Positions 25,452 through 32,974 of a stretch of 64,000 bases of DNA are shown here, one piece after another. The stretch is from Flavonifractor sp. AGMB03687. Its GTDB lineage: Bacteria > Bacillota > Clostridia > Oscillospirales > Oscillospiraceae. The stretch spans positions 558,001 to 622,000 of the forward strand of contig NZ_JADKZI010000001.1 of assembly GCF_017811815.1 (NCBI RefSeq), in the 5' to 3' direction. Position numbers and translations under genes: made by a program. The notes beneath the pieces are model-generated. The model saw only the letters and a list, made by a program, of their open reading frames with translations. It was not told where the DNA came from and did not search any database. Positions within the stretch are counted from its first letter, which is position 1. Every line of letters starts with the position of its first letter.

Positions 25452-25480
25452 ATTGTAGCCTGTAGCGGGCCAAAATGCAA
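25452..25480 (-). promoter_or_regulatory. Sigma-A promoter of the DUF1292 gene
   Basis: Minus strand TTGCAT (25475-25480), 17-nt spacer, TACAAT (25452-25457). Confidence 0.75.
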
Positions 25481-25542
25481 GAGCAGGATGGGGCAAATTT
25501 TCGGAAAGTTCCAAAAGGTTCCTGAAAAGGAAGGAAAGAGGG

Positions 25543-25570
25543 TGGACAACAGGGGAGAACGTGATATAAT
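25543..25570 (+). promoter_or_regulatory. Sigma-A promoter of the class A PBP gene
   Basis: TGGACA (25543-25548), 16-nt spacer, TATAAT (25565-25570). Confidence 0.7.
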
Positions 25571-25648
25571 AACATCGGTTCTCTGTCAACAATATTTCGC
25601 GAAAAAAGGAACAAAAGGCTCGTTTCACCCGATACGGAGGTGTCATTT

Positions 25649-28270
25649 TTGCCGTCAAGATCCAATGAAAATCATCCGCAGCCCCGGCGCAGCCGGAGCC
25701 GCAAGCAGTCCTCCCCGGCCGCCCATGCGCTGGGGATTGTGGGCAAGGTACTGGGTACCCTCCTGCTGGTCATGCTGATCACGGGAGTCATCCTGGCCTG
25801 CTTTGCCATGGTGTATATCAAAACGGTGATCCTGCCCCAGGCCCATCTGGACGCCAACTTTGATATGAACCTGACCAGCACCATCTATTATATGGACCCC
25901 GACACCGGGGAATACGTGGAACATCTTGCCCTCCACGGCTCGGAGAACCGGAAGAAGGTCACCTACGACCAGATTCCCGAAAATCTGGTCAACGCCACCA
26001 TCGCCATTGAGGACGAGCGCTTCCTCAAGCACAACGGCGTGGACTGGAAGCGTACCCTCAACGGTGTGCTGCTGATGTTTACCGGAAAGGACATCCAGGG
26101 CGGTTCCACCATCACCCAGCAGCTCATTAAAAACGCCACCCAGTATGACGACGTCACCGTCAAGCGTAAGATCCTGGAGATCTTTACCGCACTTGACTTT
26201 GACGCTACCTACTCCAAGGACCAGATCATGGAGTGGTACCTGAATCTCATCTATCTGGGCGACAACTGCTACGGTGTGGCCACTGCCGCCGAGAACTACT
26301 TCGGCAAGGACGTGTCTGAGCTGAGCCTGGCCGAGTGTGCCAGCCTCATCAGCATCACCAACAACCCCACCCTGTACGGCCCCAACTCCACCGTGCGCAT
26401 CACCAACGAGGAGACCGGTGAGGTCACCACCGGCCGTGAGCGCAACAAGCAGCGCCAGGAGCTGGTGCTGTGGAAGATGCTGGACCTGGGGATGATCACC
26501 CAGGAGGAGTACGACCAGGCTGTGGCGGAGGAGCTGGTCTTCACCCGCAGCGAGGATGAGAGCAAGCCCTCCACCATCTACAGCTGGTACGACGAGCAGG
26601 TCATCACCGACGTCATCAACGACCTGGTGACCGAGTGCGGCTACTCCGAGACCCTGGCCGAGAACATGGTGTACTCCGGCGGCCTGAAGATCTATGCCTG
26701 CGTGGATACCCGCATCCAGTCCATTGTGGAGTCGGTGTATTACGACCAGAGCAATCTCCAGCTGACCTCCAAGAAGGGCCAGGATATCCAGTCCTCCATC
26801 GTCATCGTCGACCCCCAGGGCAATGTGGTTGGCCTGGCGGGCGCGCTGGGCGAAAAGACGGCCAACCGTGTGCTCAACATGGCCAGCGGTACGGTGCGTC
26901 AGCCCGGTTCTTCCATCAAGCCCCTGTCGGTGTACGCGCCGGCCATGGAGCTGGGACTCATTACCCCTGCTTCGGTCTATGCCGATGAGCCGGTACGGGT
27001 GCTCAACGGAAAGAACTGGCCTCTGAACAATCCCCAGACCTACCGGGGCAACATCACGGTGAACACCGCTGTGGAGGTGTCCTCCAACCCTGTGGCCGTG
27101 CGTGTCCTGGAGCAGATGGGTGCCGAGACCTCCTTTGACTTTGTGGAGGAGAAGTTCCACATCGACCTGGAGGAGTCCTACCTCAGCAACGGCGAGGTCA
27201 AGAACGACTACGGTTCCAGCCAGCTGGCCCTGGGCGGTCTGACCCACGGCGTCAGCGTTATGGACATGGCCGCCACCTACTCGGTCTTCCCCCGGGACGG
27301 CGTGTATATCGAGCCCCGCACCTACACCAAGGTCACCCAGGAGGTGGACGGGGTGGAGACGGTGCTGCTGGACAACACCGAGATTGAGGGCGAAGTGGTC
27401 CTCTCCACCAAGACCACCTATTATATGAATCAGATGCTTAAGAACGTGGTGAGCAACGGTACCGGTACCGCCGCCCGTATCTCCGGCATGACGGTAGCCG
27501 GTAAGACCGGTTCTACTTCCGCCAACAACGACCGTTGGTTCGTGGGCTATACTCCCTACTACACCGCGGCCGTCTGGGTGGGCTATAAGAGCCCCGAGCG
27601 CATCTACGCCAGCAACAACCCTGCCGCCGTTATGTGGCAGAAGGTCATGAGCCAGGTCCACCAGGGCCTGTCCAATAAGGGCTTCAGCGACGCCAGCGGC
27701 CTGACCAGCGTGGATATCTGTATGGACAGCGGCCTGCGGGCCAGCGAGGCCTGCTACAGCGATCCCAGAGGGGACCGCGTGGTGCAGATGTACCTCTTCT
27801 CCGACGACGTGCCGGCGGAGAAGTGCAGCGCCCACGTGCTGGTGGATGTGTGTACCGATTCGCCCATCCTGGATGCCAACGGCAACCCCATTGCGGGTCT
27901 GTATCACCTGGCCGGTGAGTACTGTCCCAGAGAGGGTGACGAAACTACGGTAAAGTCCATCGGCGTGCTGACCACCGACAGTGCCGACACCCAGTACACC
28001 AAGGCCTATCTGGAGTCTCAGGGTACCTGTACGGTCCACACCACCGAGACGCCCCAGCAGCCTGAGCCGTACGATCCCTCCACCTTCCGGCTGGAGGATC
28101 AGTCCACCTGGCCGACTCAGGAGCAGTGGCCCGGCTTCAACCCGGAGGATCCGTCCACCTATCCCACGGTGCCCCCGGAGACGTTGCCCACGCCTGACCC
28201 CAATGAGACCAGCGAGCCGGGCGGAACCCCCTCTCCCACCCCAGCGCCAACGGAGAGCAGTACCCCCTAG
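25649..28270 (+). CDS. Class A penicillin-binding protein (PBP1A type)
   Basis: An 873-residue bifunctional cell wall enzyme: short basic cytoplasmic tail, one membrane helix (about residues 30-55), a GT51 glycosyltransferase domain (IAIEDERFLKHNGVDWKR, GGSTITQQLIKN), a linker, and a transpeptidase domain with SSIK (in QPGSSIKPL) and KTGS (in AGKTGSTSAN). It polymerises and cross-links peptidoglycan. The tail of about 60 residues is rich in Pro, Thr and Glu. TTG at 25649 has GGAGG 8 nt upstream; the GTG at 25640 overlaps that site. Confidence 0.93.
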   Translation: MPSRSNENHPQPRRSRSRKQSSPAAHALGIVGKVLGTLLLVMLITGVILACFAMVYIKTVILPQAHLDANFDMNLTSTIYYMDPDTGEYVEHLALHGSENRKKVTYDQIPENLVNATIAIEDERFLKHNGVDWKRTLNGVLLMFTGKDIQGGSTITQQLIKNATQYDDVTVKRKILEIFTALDFDATYSKDQIMEWYLNLIYLGDNCYGVATAAENYFGKDVSELSLAECASLISITNNPTLYGPNSTVRITNEETGEVTTGRERNKQRQELVLWKMLDLGMITQEEYDQAVAEELVFTRSEDESKPSTIYSWYDEQVITDVINDLVTECGYSETLAENMVYSGGLKIYACVDTRIQSIVESVYYDQSNLQLTSKKGQDIQSSIVIVDPQGNVVGLAGALGEKTANRVLNMASGTVRQPGSSIKPLSVYAPAMELGLITPASVYADEPVRVLNGKNWPLNNPQTYRGNITVNTAVEVSSNPVAVRVLEQMGAETSFDFVEEKFHIDLEESYLSNGEVKNDYGSSQLALGGLTHGVSVMDMAATYSVFPRDGVYIEPRTYTKVTQEVDGVETVLLDNTEIEGEVVLSTKTTYYMNQMLKNVVSNGTGTAARISGMTVAGKTGSTSANNDRWFVGYTPYYTAAVWVGYKSPERIYASNNPAAVMWQKVMSQVHQGLSNKGFSDASGLTSVDICMDSGLRASEACYSDPRGDRVVQMYLFSDDVPAEKCSAHVLVDVCTDSPILDANGNPIAGLYHLAGEYCPREGDETTVKSIGVLTTDSADTQYTKAYLESQGTCTVHTTETPQQPEPYDPSTFRLEDQSTWPTQEQWPGFNPEDPSTYPTVPPETLPTPDPNETSEPGGTPSPTPAPTESSTP

Positions 28271-28293
28271 TGGGAAACCATCAAAAACCGCAG

Positions 28294-28323
28294 ACAAGCG
28301 GGCGCCTCAGGGCGCCCGCTTGT
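28294..28323 (+). terminator. Terminator of the PBP gene
   Basis: Perfect 13-bp stem (28294-28306 with 28311-28323), TCAG loop, then TTCTGTTT. From here to 28617 I see no gene, known RNA or convincing promoter. Confidence 0.8.
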
Positions 28324-28617
28324 TTCTGTTTGGGGCATAAAGATTTCAAAAGAGAAATATCAGAAAAACGTAAGGAGAGCCAGAAGGGACGAAAACGAGT
28401 GCCTCAGACAGGTGTTTTGCGGGGGAAAAGCAGCTGCTCAACCACAAAACTGGTCGGCGGAAGAGGCGAAAACCGGTCGAAGGATGCAAAAACAGGATGA
28501 GCGCGGAGAGAGGGCGGCGGAGGCTGTCCGAAATTGCGATGAGAGGCCGGTTTCACCACTGGACGGAAGCGGAAAAATCTGATACACTGAAGCCAAATCA
28601 CAGCAGGAGGGACGATT

Positions 28618-29919
28618 ATGCTGATCCAACAGGTCGTTGCATTTTTACTTGCAGGGGCTTTGATGACGAGCGGCACGGCGGGAACCGATCTCAAGGACGT
28701 GCCGCAGGATAACTGGGCATATCCCTATGTTTCCTATATCGTGGAGCATGATGTCATGTATACCACTAAGACAGGCAATTTCCTGGGCGAGGTCCAGATC
28801 AACCGGGGCGATTTTATCATCAGCCTGTGGCGGGCTGCGGGCAGCCCTGCCGGCGGTTCCGTTACGTTTTCCGACGTAACGACGGAAGATGCCTGTTATG
28901 AGGCCCTGGCCTGGGCCACACAGCAGGGGATCTGTCAGGATATGGCCGGCGATCAATTCTCTCCCGCCGCCTATCTGACGCGGGAAGAGGCGTGTGCGTT
29001 CCTGTGGCGGGCGCTGCCTGCTTTCGGCGTGGAGCAGCGGGAGGGGCAGTCCGGCGGACTGGCTGACTTTTCGGATGTGGATCAGGTAAGCAGCTGGGCC
29101 CTGGATGCCGTGGGCGATCTGTATGCACGCGGTATCATCAGCGGTACCAGCGACGGTCAGCTCTCCCCCACGGGACCGGTGACCCGCAGCGAGACGGCCG
29201 CCATGCTCTACAAGACGCTGGACCTGGCGGGGAAGATCGAGGGCGGCGAGAGCCCCTCGGTGCCCACCGGCACCGTGCCGCAGGACGAGTGGTCCTGGTT
29301 TGACGATGCGGTCTTCGTGGGCGACTCGGTTTCCCTGAAGCTCACCGGCTATGTGACCAAGACCCGGCAGAGTGACCCGGATTACCTGGGCAAGGCTCAA
29401 TTCCTCACCGCTGGCAGCCTGGGCAGCGGCAATGCCCTGTGGGAAGTCAGCGACAAGTCGGTCCATCCTCTCTACCAGGGTACCAAGATGCGGCTGGAGG
29501 ACTCCGTTCAGGCCTGCGGCGCCAAGAAGATGTATATCCTGCTGGGCATGAACGATGTGGGCCTGTACGGGGTGGATGATTCCGCCAAGAATATGGAGAC
29601 CCTGCTGGCCCTGATCAAGGAGAAGAACCCCGACCTGCAGATCTTTGTCCAGTCGGCCACTCCCATCCACAAGGGCAACGAGAAAAAGGTGCTCAACAAC
29701 GCCAACCTGCGCCTGTACAATGAGAAGCTGCAGGAGATGTGCCAGCGCAACGGTTACTACTACGTGGACATCGCCTCGGTGCTGACCGACAGTGAGGGCT
29801 ATCTGCCCGACGCCTACTGCAGCGACGCCTCCGGCATGGGCATGCACTTCACCGACGAGGCCTGCCGCATCTGGGTGGACTATCTGAAGCAGGACGCGGC
29901 TACCCGCCAGGCGGGCTGA
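28618..29919 (+). CDS. SLH-domain protein with SGNH/GDSL hydrolase domain
   Basis: A 433-residue exported protein. A hydrophobic signal peptide (residues 1-22) is followed by three S-layer homology repeats (about 24-205; the second and third show FSDV... and TREEA / TRSET) that bind wall polymers. The C-terminal SGNH domain has Ser237 in FVGDSVSLK, Asn312 in LGMND and the Asp403/His410 pair in DASGMGMHF. It probably removes acyl groups from a wall or extracellular glycan. AGGAGGGA lies upstream of the ATG. Confidence 0.88.
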   Translation: MLIQQVVAFLLAGALMTSGTAGTDLKDVPQDNWAYPYVSYIVEHDVMYTTKTGNFLGEVQINRGDFIISLWRAAGSPAGGSVTFSDVTTEDACYEALAWATQQGICQDMAGDQFSPAAYLTREEACAFLWRALPAFGVEQREGQSGGLADFSDVDQVSSWALDAVGDLYARGIISGTSDGQLSPTGPVTRSETAAMLYKTLDLAGKIEGGESPSVPTGTVPQDEWSWFDDAVFVGDSVSLKLTGYVTKTRQSDPDYLGKAQFLTAGSLGSGNALWEVSDKSVHPLYQGTKMRLEDSVQACGAKKMYILLGMNDVGLYGVDDSAKNMETLLALIKEKNPDLQIFVQSATPIHKGNEKKVLNNANLRLYNEKLQEMCQRNGYYYVDIASVLTDSEGYLPDAYCSDASGMGMHFTDEACRIWVDYLKQDAATRQAG

Positions 29920-29969
29920 GCCCCACAAAAGATAACGCGCGGCTGGTGCCGCGAAGAAAGGTGATAAAA

Positions 29970-30452
29970 ATGAAAAAGGTAGTGCGCAGCGTGATGCTGC
30001 TGTCTCTGGCCGCACTGATGATGCTGGGCGCCGCCGCCTGCGGCGGCAAGCAGGCGGCTGCCGACCTGGACGTCAAGGCGGTCATGGCGGATATGCTGGC
30101 CAAGTATCCCATTGAGAACGGCATGGAGCTGGGCGAGAGCGACATGCTCAACTTCTACGGCATCCCGGCGGAGGATATGGAGGCCTTTGCCGCCGACCTG
30201 GCTGCCGACGGCATCACCGCCAATGAGATCGTGCTGGTGAAGGCTAAGGACGAGGACAGCGCCAAGGAAGTGGAGACCAAGCTCCAGAACCGCCTGGACG
30301 CCCGGCGCAATGAGCTCAACGGCTATCTGCCCGATCAGTACGAGATCGTGGAGAAGAGCGAGGTCAAGCGGGACGGCGTGTATGTGCGCCTCATCATCTC
30401 CCCGGAGCAGGAGGCCCTGGTGGAGATGTACAATGGCTACCTCAACGGCTGA
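29970..30452 (+). CDS. DUF4358 lipoprotein
   Basis: A 160-residue lipoprotein: basic start, hydrophobic stretch and the lipobox GAAAC (Cys near residue 24). The body (KAVMADMLAKYPIE, then FYGIPAEDMEAFAADLAADGI, then AKDEDSAKEVETKL) fits DUF4358, a family of unknown function in Clostridia. AAAGGTG precedes the ATG at 29970. It follows the SGNH gene by 50 nt and is probably co-transcribed, which links it to the cell envelope. Confidence 0.85.
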   Translation: MKKVVRSVMLLSLAALMMLGAAACGGKQAAADLDVKAVMADMLAKYPIENGMELGESDMLNFYGIPAEDMEAFAADLAADGITANEIVLVKAKDEDSAKEVETKLQNRLDARRNELNGYLPDQYEIVEKSEVKRDGVYVRLIISPEQEALVEMYNGYLNG

Positions 30453-30456
30453 TTAG

Positions 30457-30506
30457 AAAACAAAAGAGGGCTCCGCTGCATATGCAGCGGAGCCCTCTTT
30501 TGTTTT
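30457..30506. terminator. Bidirectional terminator
   Basis: Perfect 24-bp inverted repeat (30457-30480 with 30483-30506) between convergent genes, with AAAA and TTTT ends. Confidence 0.92.
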
Positions 30507-30507
30507 G

Positions 30508-31794
30508 TTATTTTTTCTGGTGGGCGCTGTCGCGCAGGCGCTCGTGGTCCTCCAACAGGGCCTGGGTGGCCAGATCGAAGGCGGCGGCATCTTCGTAACG
30601 GTTGACCAGCTCGCTCTCCTGCAGGTCGCTGTAGTCCTTCTCTTTGCCGTGATAGACTACCTTCAGCAGGATGGGGGTCAGGATGGTGGTGGCAATGACC
30701 ATCAGCACCACGGGACCGAAGAACTCATCCTTCATCAGTCCGGCGGCAATGCCGTTGTTGGCTACGATCAGGGCAACCTCGCCGCGGGAGATCATACCCA
30801 CGCCGATGCGCAGGGCATCCTGGTTGGAGTAGCCGCACAGCTTGGAGCCCAGGCCGCAGCCCAGGATCTTGGAAGCCACCGACCACAGGATCAGCAGGAC
30901 GGAGAAGAGAATGATAGTCCCGCTCATCTGGGGCAGCACCACCTTCAGGCCAATGCTGGCGAAGAAGATGGGGGAGAGCAGGGTGTAGGACAGGGTGTCG
31001 AACCGATCCTGCAGATAGGTGACCCGGGGAGTCTTGGCGAAGATCAGTCCGGCGATGTAGGCGCCGGTGATGTCGGCCACACCGAACAGCTCCTCAGCCA
31101 GATAGGCGTACAGCAGGCAGAAGGCGAAGGAGATGACTACAAAGCGGCGCTTGTCCCGGTCATACCGCTTGAACCACCACTCCACCAGCCGGTGCATGAC
31201 GATCCACACCACCACGCTGATGGCGAAGAAGGCCACGATCTTCAGCAGGACCAGCAGCACGTTGGCACCGGTGCCAGACAGGCTGGTGATGATGGTGAGG
31301 GCTACGATGCCCAGCACGTCGTCGATGATGGCGGCGCCCAGGATGGCGTTGCCCGAACGGGTGGACAGCTTGCTGATCTCCTTCAGGGTCTCCACGGTGA
31401 TGCTCACCGAAGTGGCAGTGAGGATCACGCCGATGAAGACGTTCTGCAGGAAGGCGTCGCTCCCCTGGTTAAACAGGGAGGCCAGCACAAAGCCGCCGGC
31501 CAGGGGGACCAGCACGCCGATGAGGGCGATGATGAAGGCGGACTTGCCAGCCTTCTTCAGCTCGCCCAGGTCGGTCTCCAGACCGGCGTTGAACATCAGC
31601 ACGATGACGCCCAGCTCCGCCAGCTGGTCCATCAGGGTGGTCTCCTGCAGTACGCCCAGCATAGCGGGGCCAAGCAGCAGACCGGCCAGCAGTGCGCCTA
31701 CCACCTGGGGCAGGGCAAACCGCTTGGTCACAATGCCCAGGACCTTGGTGCTGAGCAGAATGACCGCGATCTCAAATAAGAAATGGTAATCCGT
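30508..31794 (-). CDS. Monovalent cation:proton antiporter, CPA2 (Kef/NapA) type, apparent ACG start
   Basis: A protein of about 428 residues with 11-13 membrane segments. GALLAGLLLGP near the N-terminus and the ion-binding pair in AAIIDDVLGIVAL identify a CPA2 antiporter; there is no TrkA-N domain, only a 50-residue acidic tail. It exchanges Na+ or K+ for protons. The reading frame continues upstream of the first GTG (31731) with DYHFLFEIAVILLSTKVLG, a normal first helix. The codon before it is ACG at 31792-31794, 8 nt after GAGGAG. No ATG, GTG or TTG lies in frame there. Confidence 0.85.
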   Translation of the reverse strand, partial: TDYHFLFEIAVILLSTKVLGIVTKRFALPQVVGALLAGLLLGPAMLGVLQETTLMDQLAELGVIVLMFNAGLETDLGELKKAGKSAFIIALIGVLVPLAGGFVLASLFNQGSDAFLQNVFIGVILTATSVSITVETLKEISKLSTRSGNAILGAAIIDDVLGIVALTIITSLSGTGANVLLVLLKIVAFFAISVVVWIVMHRLVEWWFKRYDRDKRRFVVISFAFCLLYAYLAEELFGVADITGAYIAGLIFAKTPRVTYLQDRFDTLSYTLLSPIFFASIGLKVVLPQMSGTIILFSVLLILWSVASKILGCGLGSKLCGYSNQDALRIGVGMISRGEVALIVANNGIAAGLMKDEFFGPVVLMVIATTILTPILLKVVYHGKEKDYSDLQESELVNRYEDAAAFDLATQALLEDHERLRDSAHQKK

Positions 31795-31836
31795 ATAGAC
31801 CGCTCCTCTCTCTGGAGTTGTGAAAATGCACTATAA

Positions 31837-31865
31837 ATAGTATGAGAATTTGGTAAATAAGTCAA
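31837..31865 (-). promoter_or_regulatory. Sigma-A promoter of the CPA2 antiporter
   Basis: Minus strand TTGACT (31860-31865), 17-nt spacer, TACTAT (31837-31842), 43 nt before the proposed ACG start. Confidence 0.75.
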
Positions 31866-31916
31866 TCGTCAATCTGGATAGAAATTATGAGGATACAAAC
31901 AAAAAATATGACAACA

Positions 31917-31960
31917 AAACTCCCCGGTATGACGTCCATGGGGACGTTACCGGGGAGTTT
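31917..31960 (-). terminator. Terminator of the TetR gene
   Basis: 12-bp stem (31917-31928 with 31949-31960) with an inner ACGTCC/GGACGT stem. It overlaps the stop codon of the TetR gene. Confidence 0.75.
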
Positions 31961-32522
31961 CTGTTTCGTGATTGGAAAAGGAAGAAAAACGCTGGGCGAC
32001 CCGCTGGAATTCTTCCTCCAGCAAAAAGGTGATGCGGGCGGCCAGTTCAGCGGGTTCTTCTTTCATATCGTCCGCCATCCAGGCCAGCATGGTGCCGGCC
32101 AGGGCGTACATATAGAAATCAACCAGGAATTCCTGGTCCCGCTCTGACAGCTCCACCCCGTCGGAGGCCTTCTCCAGAAGCCGGGAGGTAAGGGCGCGGG
32201 ACATGGTGAACAGCTGGCAGTCCAGGTGTTCGCGGCCACTGGAGCGGTAGATGTGGTAAATCAGAGCATGGTTGCTCTGGATGTACTGGAAGACGTCCAT
32301 CAGCGCGCTCTGCCAGGAGGTAGCATCCTGCAGAGCCTCGGCGGTCTCATGCTCCAGAAACCAGTGGAGCAGGTCATAAATATCCTGGAAGTGGTAGTAG
32401 AAGGTCTGCCGATTGACTTCGCAGTCCTCCACGATCTCCTTTACCGTGATGTCGTCCAGAAACTTTTTCTGGAGCAGATGTTTGAGGGAATTAGCCAGGG
32501 CAAGCTTTGTGCTGGGAGCCAA
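31947..32522 (-). CDS. TetR family transcriptional regulator
   Basis: A 191-residue regulator. The N-terminal helix-turn-helix is ITVKEIVEDCEVNRQTFYYHF (read as ITVKEIVEDCEVN and RQTFYYHF, about residues 25-45), with the TetR signature FYYHF. The C-terminal ligand domain (about 75-185) is of the type seen in DhaS-like regulators. The start is TTG at 32522 with GGAGG 8 nt upstream; an in-frame GTG at 32531 overlaps the site. A perfect 7-5-7 inverted repeat covers its -10 box, so it probably represses itself and the divergent TSCPD gene. Confidence 0.85.
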   Translation of the reverse strand: MAPSTKLALANSLKHLLQKKFLDDITVKEIVEDCEVNRQTFYYHFQDIYDLLHWFLEHETAEALQDATSWQSALMDVFQYIQSNHALIYHIYRSSGREHLDCQLFTMSRALTSRLLEKASDGVELSERDQEFLVDFYMYALAGTMLAWMADDMKEEPAELAARITFLLEEEFQRVAQRFSSFSNHETETPR

Positions 32523-32568
32523 TGGACACACCTCCTTCCCTCAGAAAAGCGACGAAACAACTGGGCTT

Positions 32569-32621
32569 ATTATACCACAGGGGTATAAAGAATTGCAATC
32601 CTGTCGAAAGTATGGTATGAT
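32569..32621. promoter_or_regulatory. Divergent promoters sharing one palindromic -35 box, with TetR operator
   Basis: TTGCAA (32593-32598) is its own reverse complement. Leftward, an 18-nt spacer leads to TATAAT (32569-32574) for the TetR gene; rightward, a 17-nt spacer leads to TATGAT (32616-32621) for the TSCPD gene. TTATACC-ACAGG-GGTATAA (32570-32588) is a perfect inverted repeat over the leftward -10. Confidence 0.7.
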
Positions 32622-32660
32622 TTGCCCCGTTAAATGGGAACATCAAAGGAGAGAGGTACC

Positions 32661-32909
32661 ATGACCATCGACTATCGGCCCAGAGGGGTCTGTTCCAACC
32701 GCATGCTGATCGATGTGGAGAACGGCGTGATCCGTTCCCTGCAGGTCCAGGGAGGCTGCAACGGCAACCTTCAGGGCATTTCCCGTCTGGTGGAGGGCAT
32801 GCAGGTGGAGGAGGCTATCCGCAGACTGGAGGGCATCCGCTGCGGTTTTAAGGCCACTTCCTGCCCCGACCAGCTGGCCCAGGCGCTGAAGCAGCAGGCG
32901 CAGGGCTGA
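32661..32909 (+). CDS. TSCPD domain protein
   Basis: An 82-residue stand-alone TSCPD protein. The C-terminal TSCPDQLAQAL motif is shared with the tail of class II ribonucleotide reductases, where it is thought to hold zinc; C19, C41 and others (VCSNR, GGCNGN, IRCGF, TSCPD) are possible ligands. Small members are annotated only as an uncharacterised family in Firmicutes. GAGAGG precedes the ATG. It is divergent from the TetR gene and shares its -35 box. Confidence 0.82.
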   Translation: MTIDYRPRGVCSNRMLIDVENGVIRSLQVQGGCNGNLQGISRLVEGMQVEEAIRRLEGIRCGFKATSCPDQLAQALKQQAQG

Positions 32910-32919
32910 GTTTTGGCGA

Positions 32920-32959
32920 CAAATAAGGAGGGCGTGCATATGCACGCCCTCCTTATTTG
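32920..32959. terminator. Bidirectional terminator
   Basis: Perfect 19-bp inverted repeat (32920-32938 with 32941-32959) between the TSCPD gene and the convergent 5'-nucleotidase gene. Confidence 0.9.
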
Positions 32960-32974
32960 CATATTGGGTGATAC

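Noticed and set aside
25655-28297. 880-codon open frame opposite the class A PBP gene
   Set aside because: It is a GC-driven shadow: low-complexity His/Gly/Val-rich translation, no domain, no ribosome binding site, while the plus-strand PBP has all motifs.
28324-28617. Riboswitch or small gene in the gap before the SLH/SGNH gene
   Set aside because: I looked for c-di-GMP aptamer features and small frames with a ribosome binding site and found none; the only frames there overlap the downstream gene out of frame.
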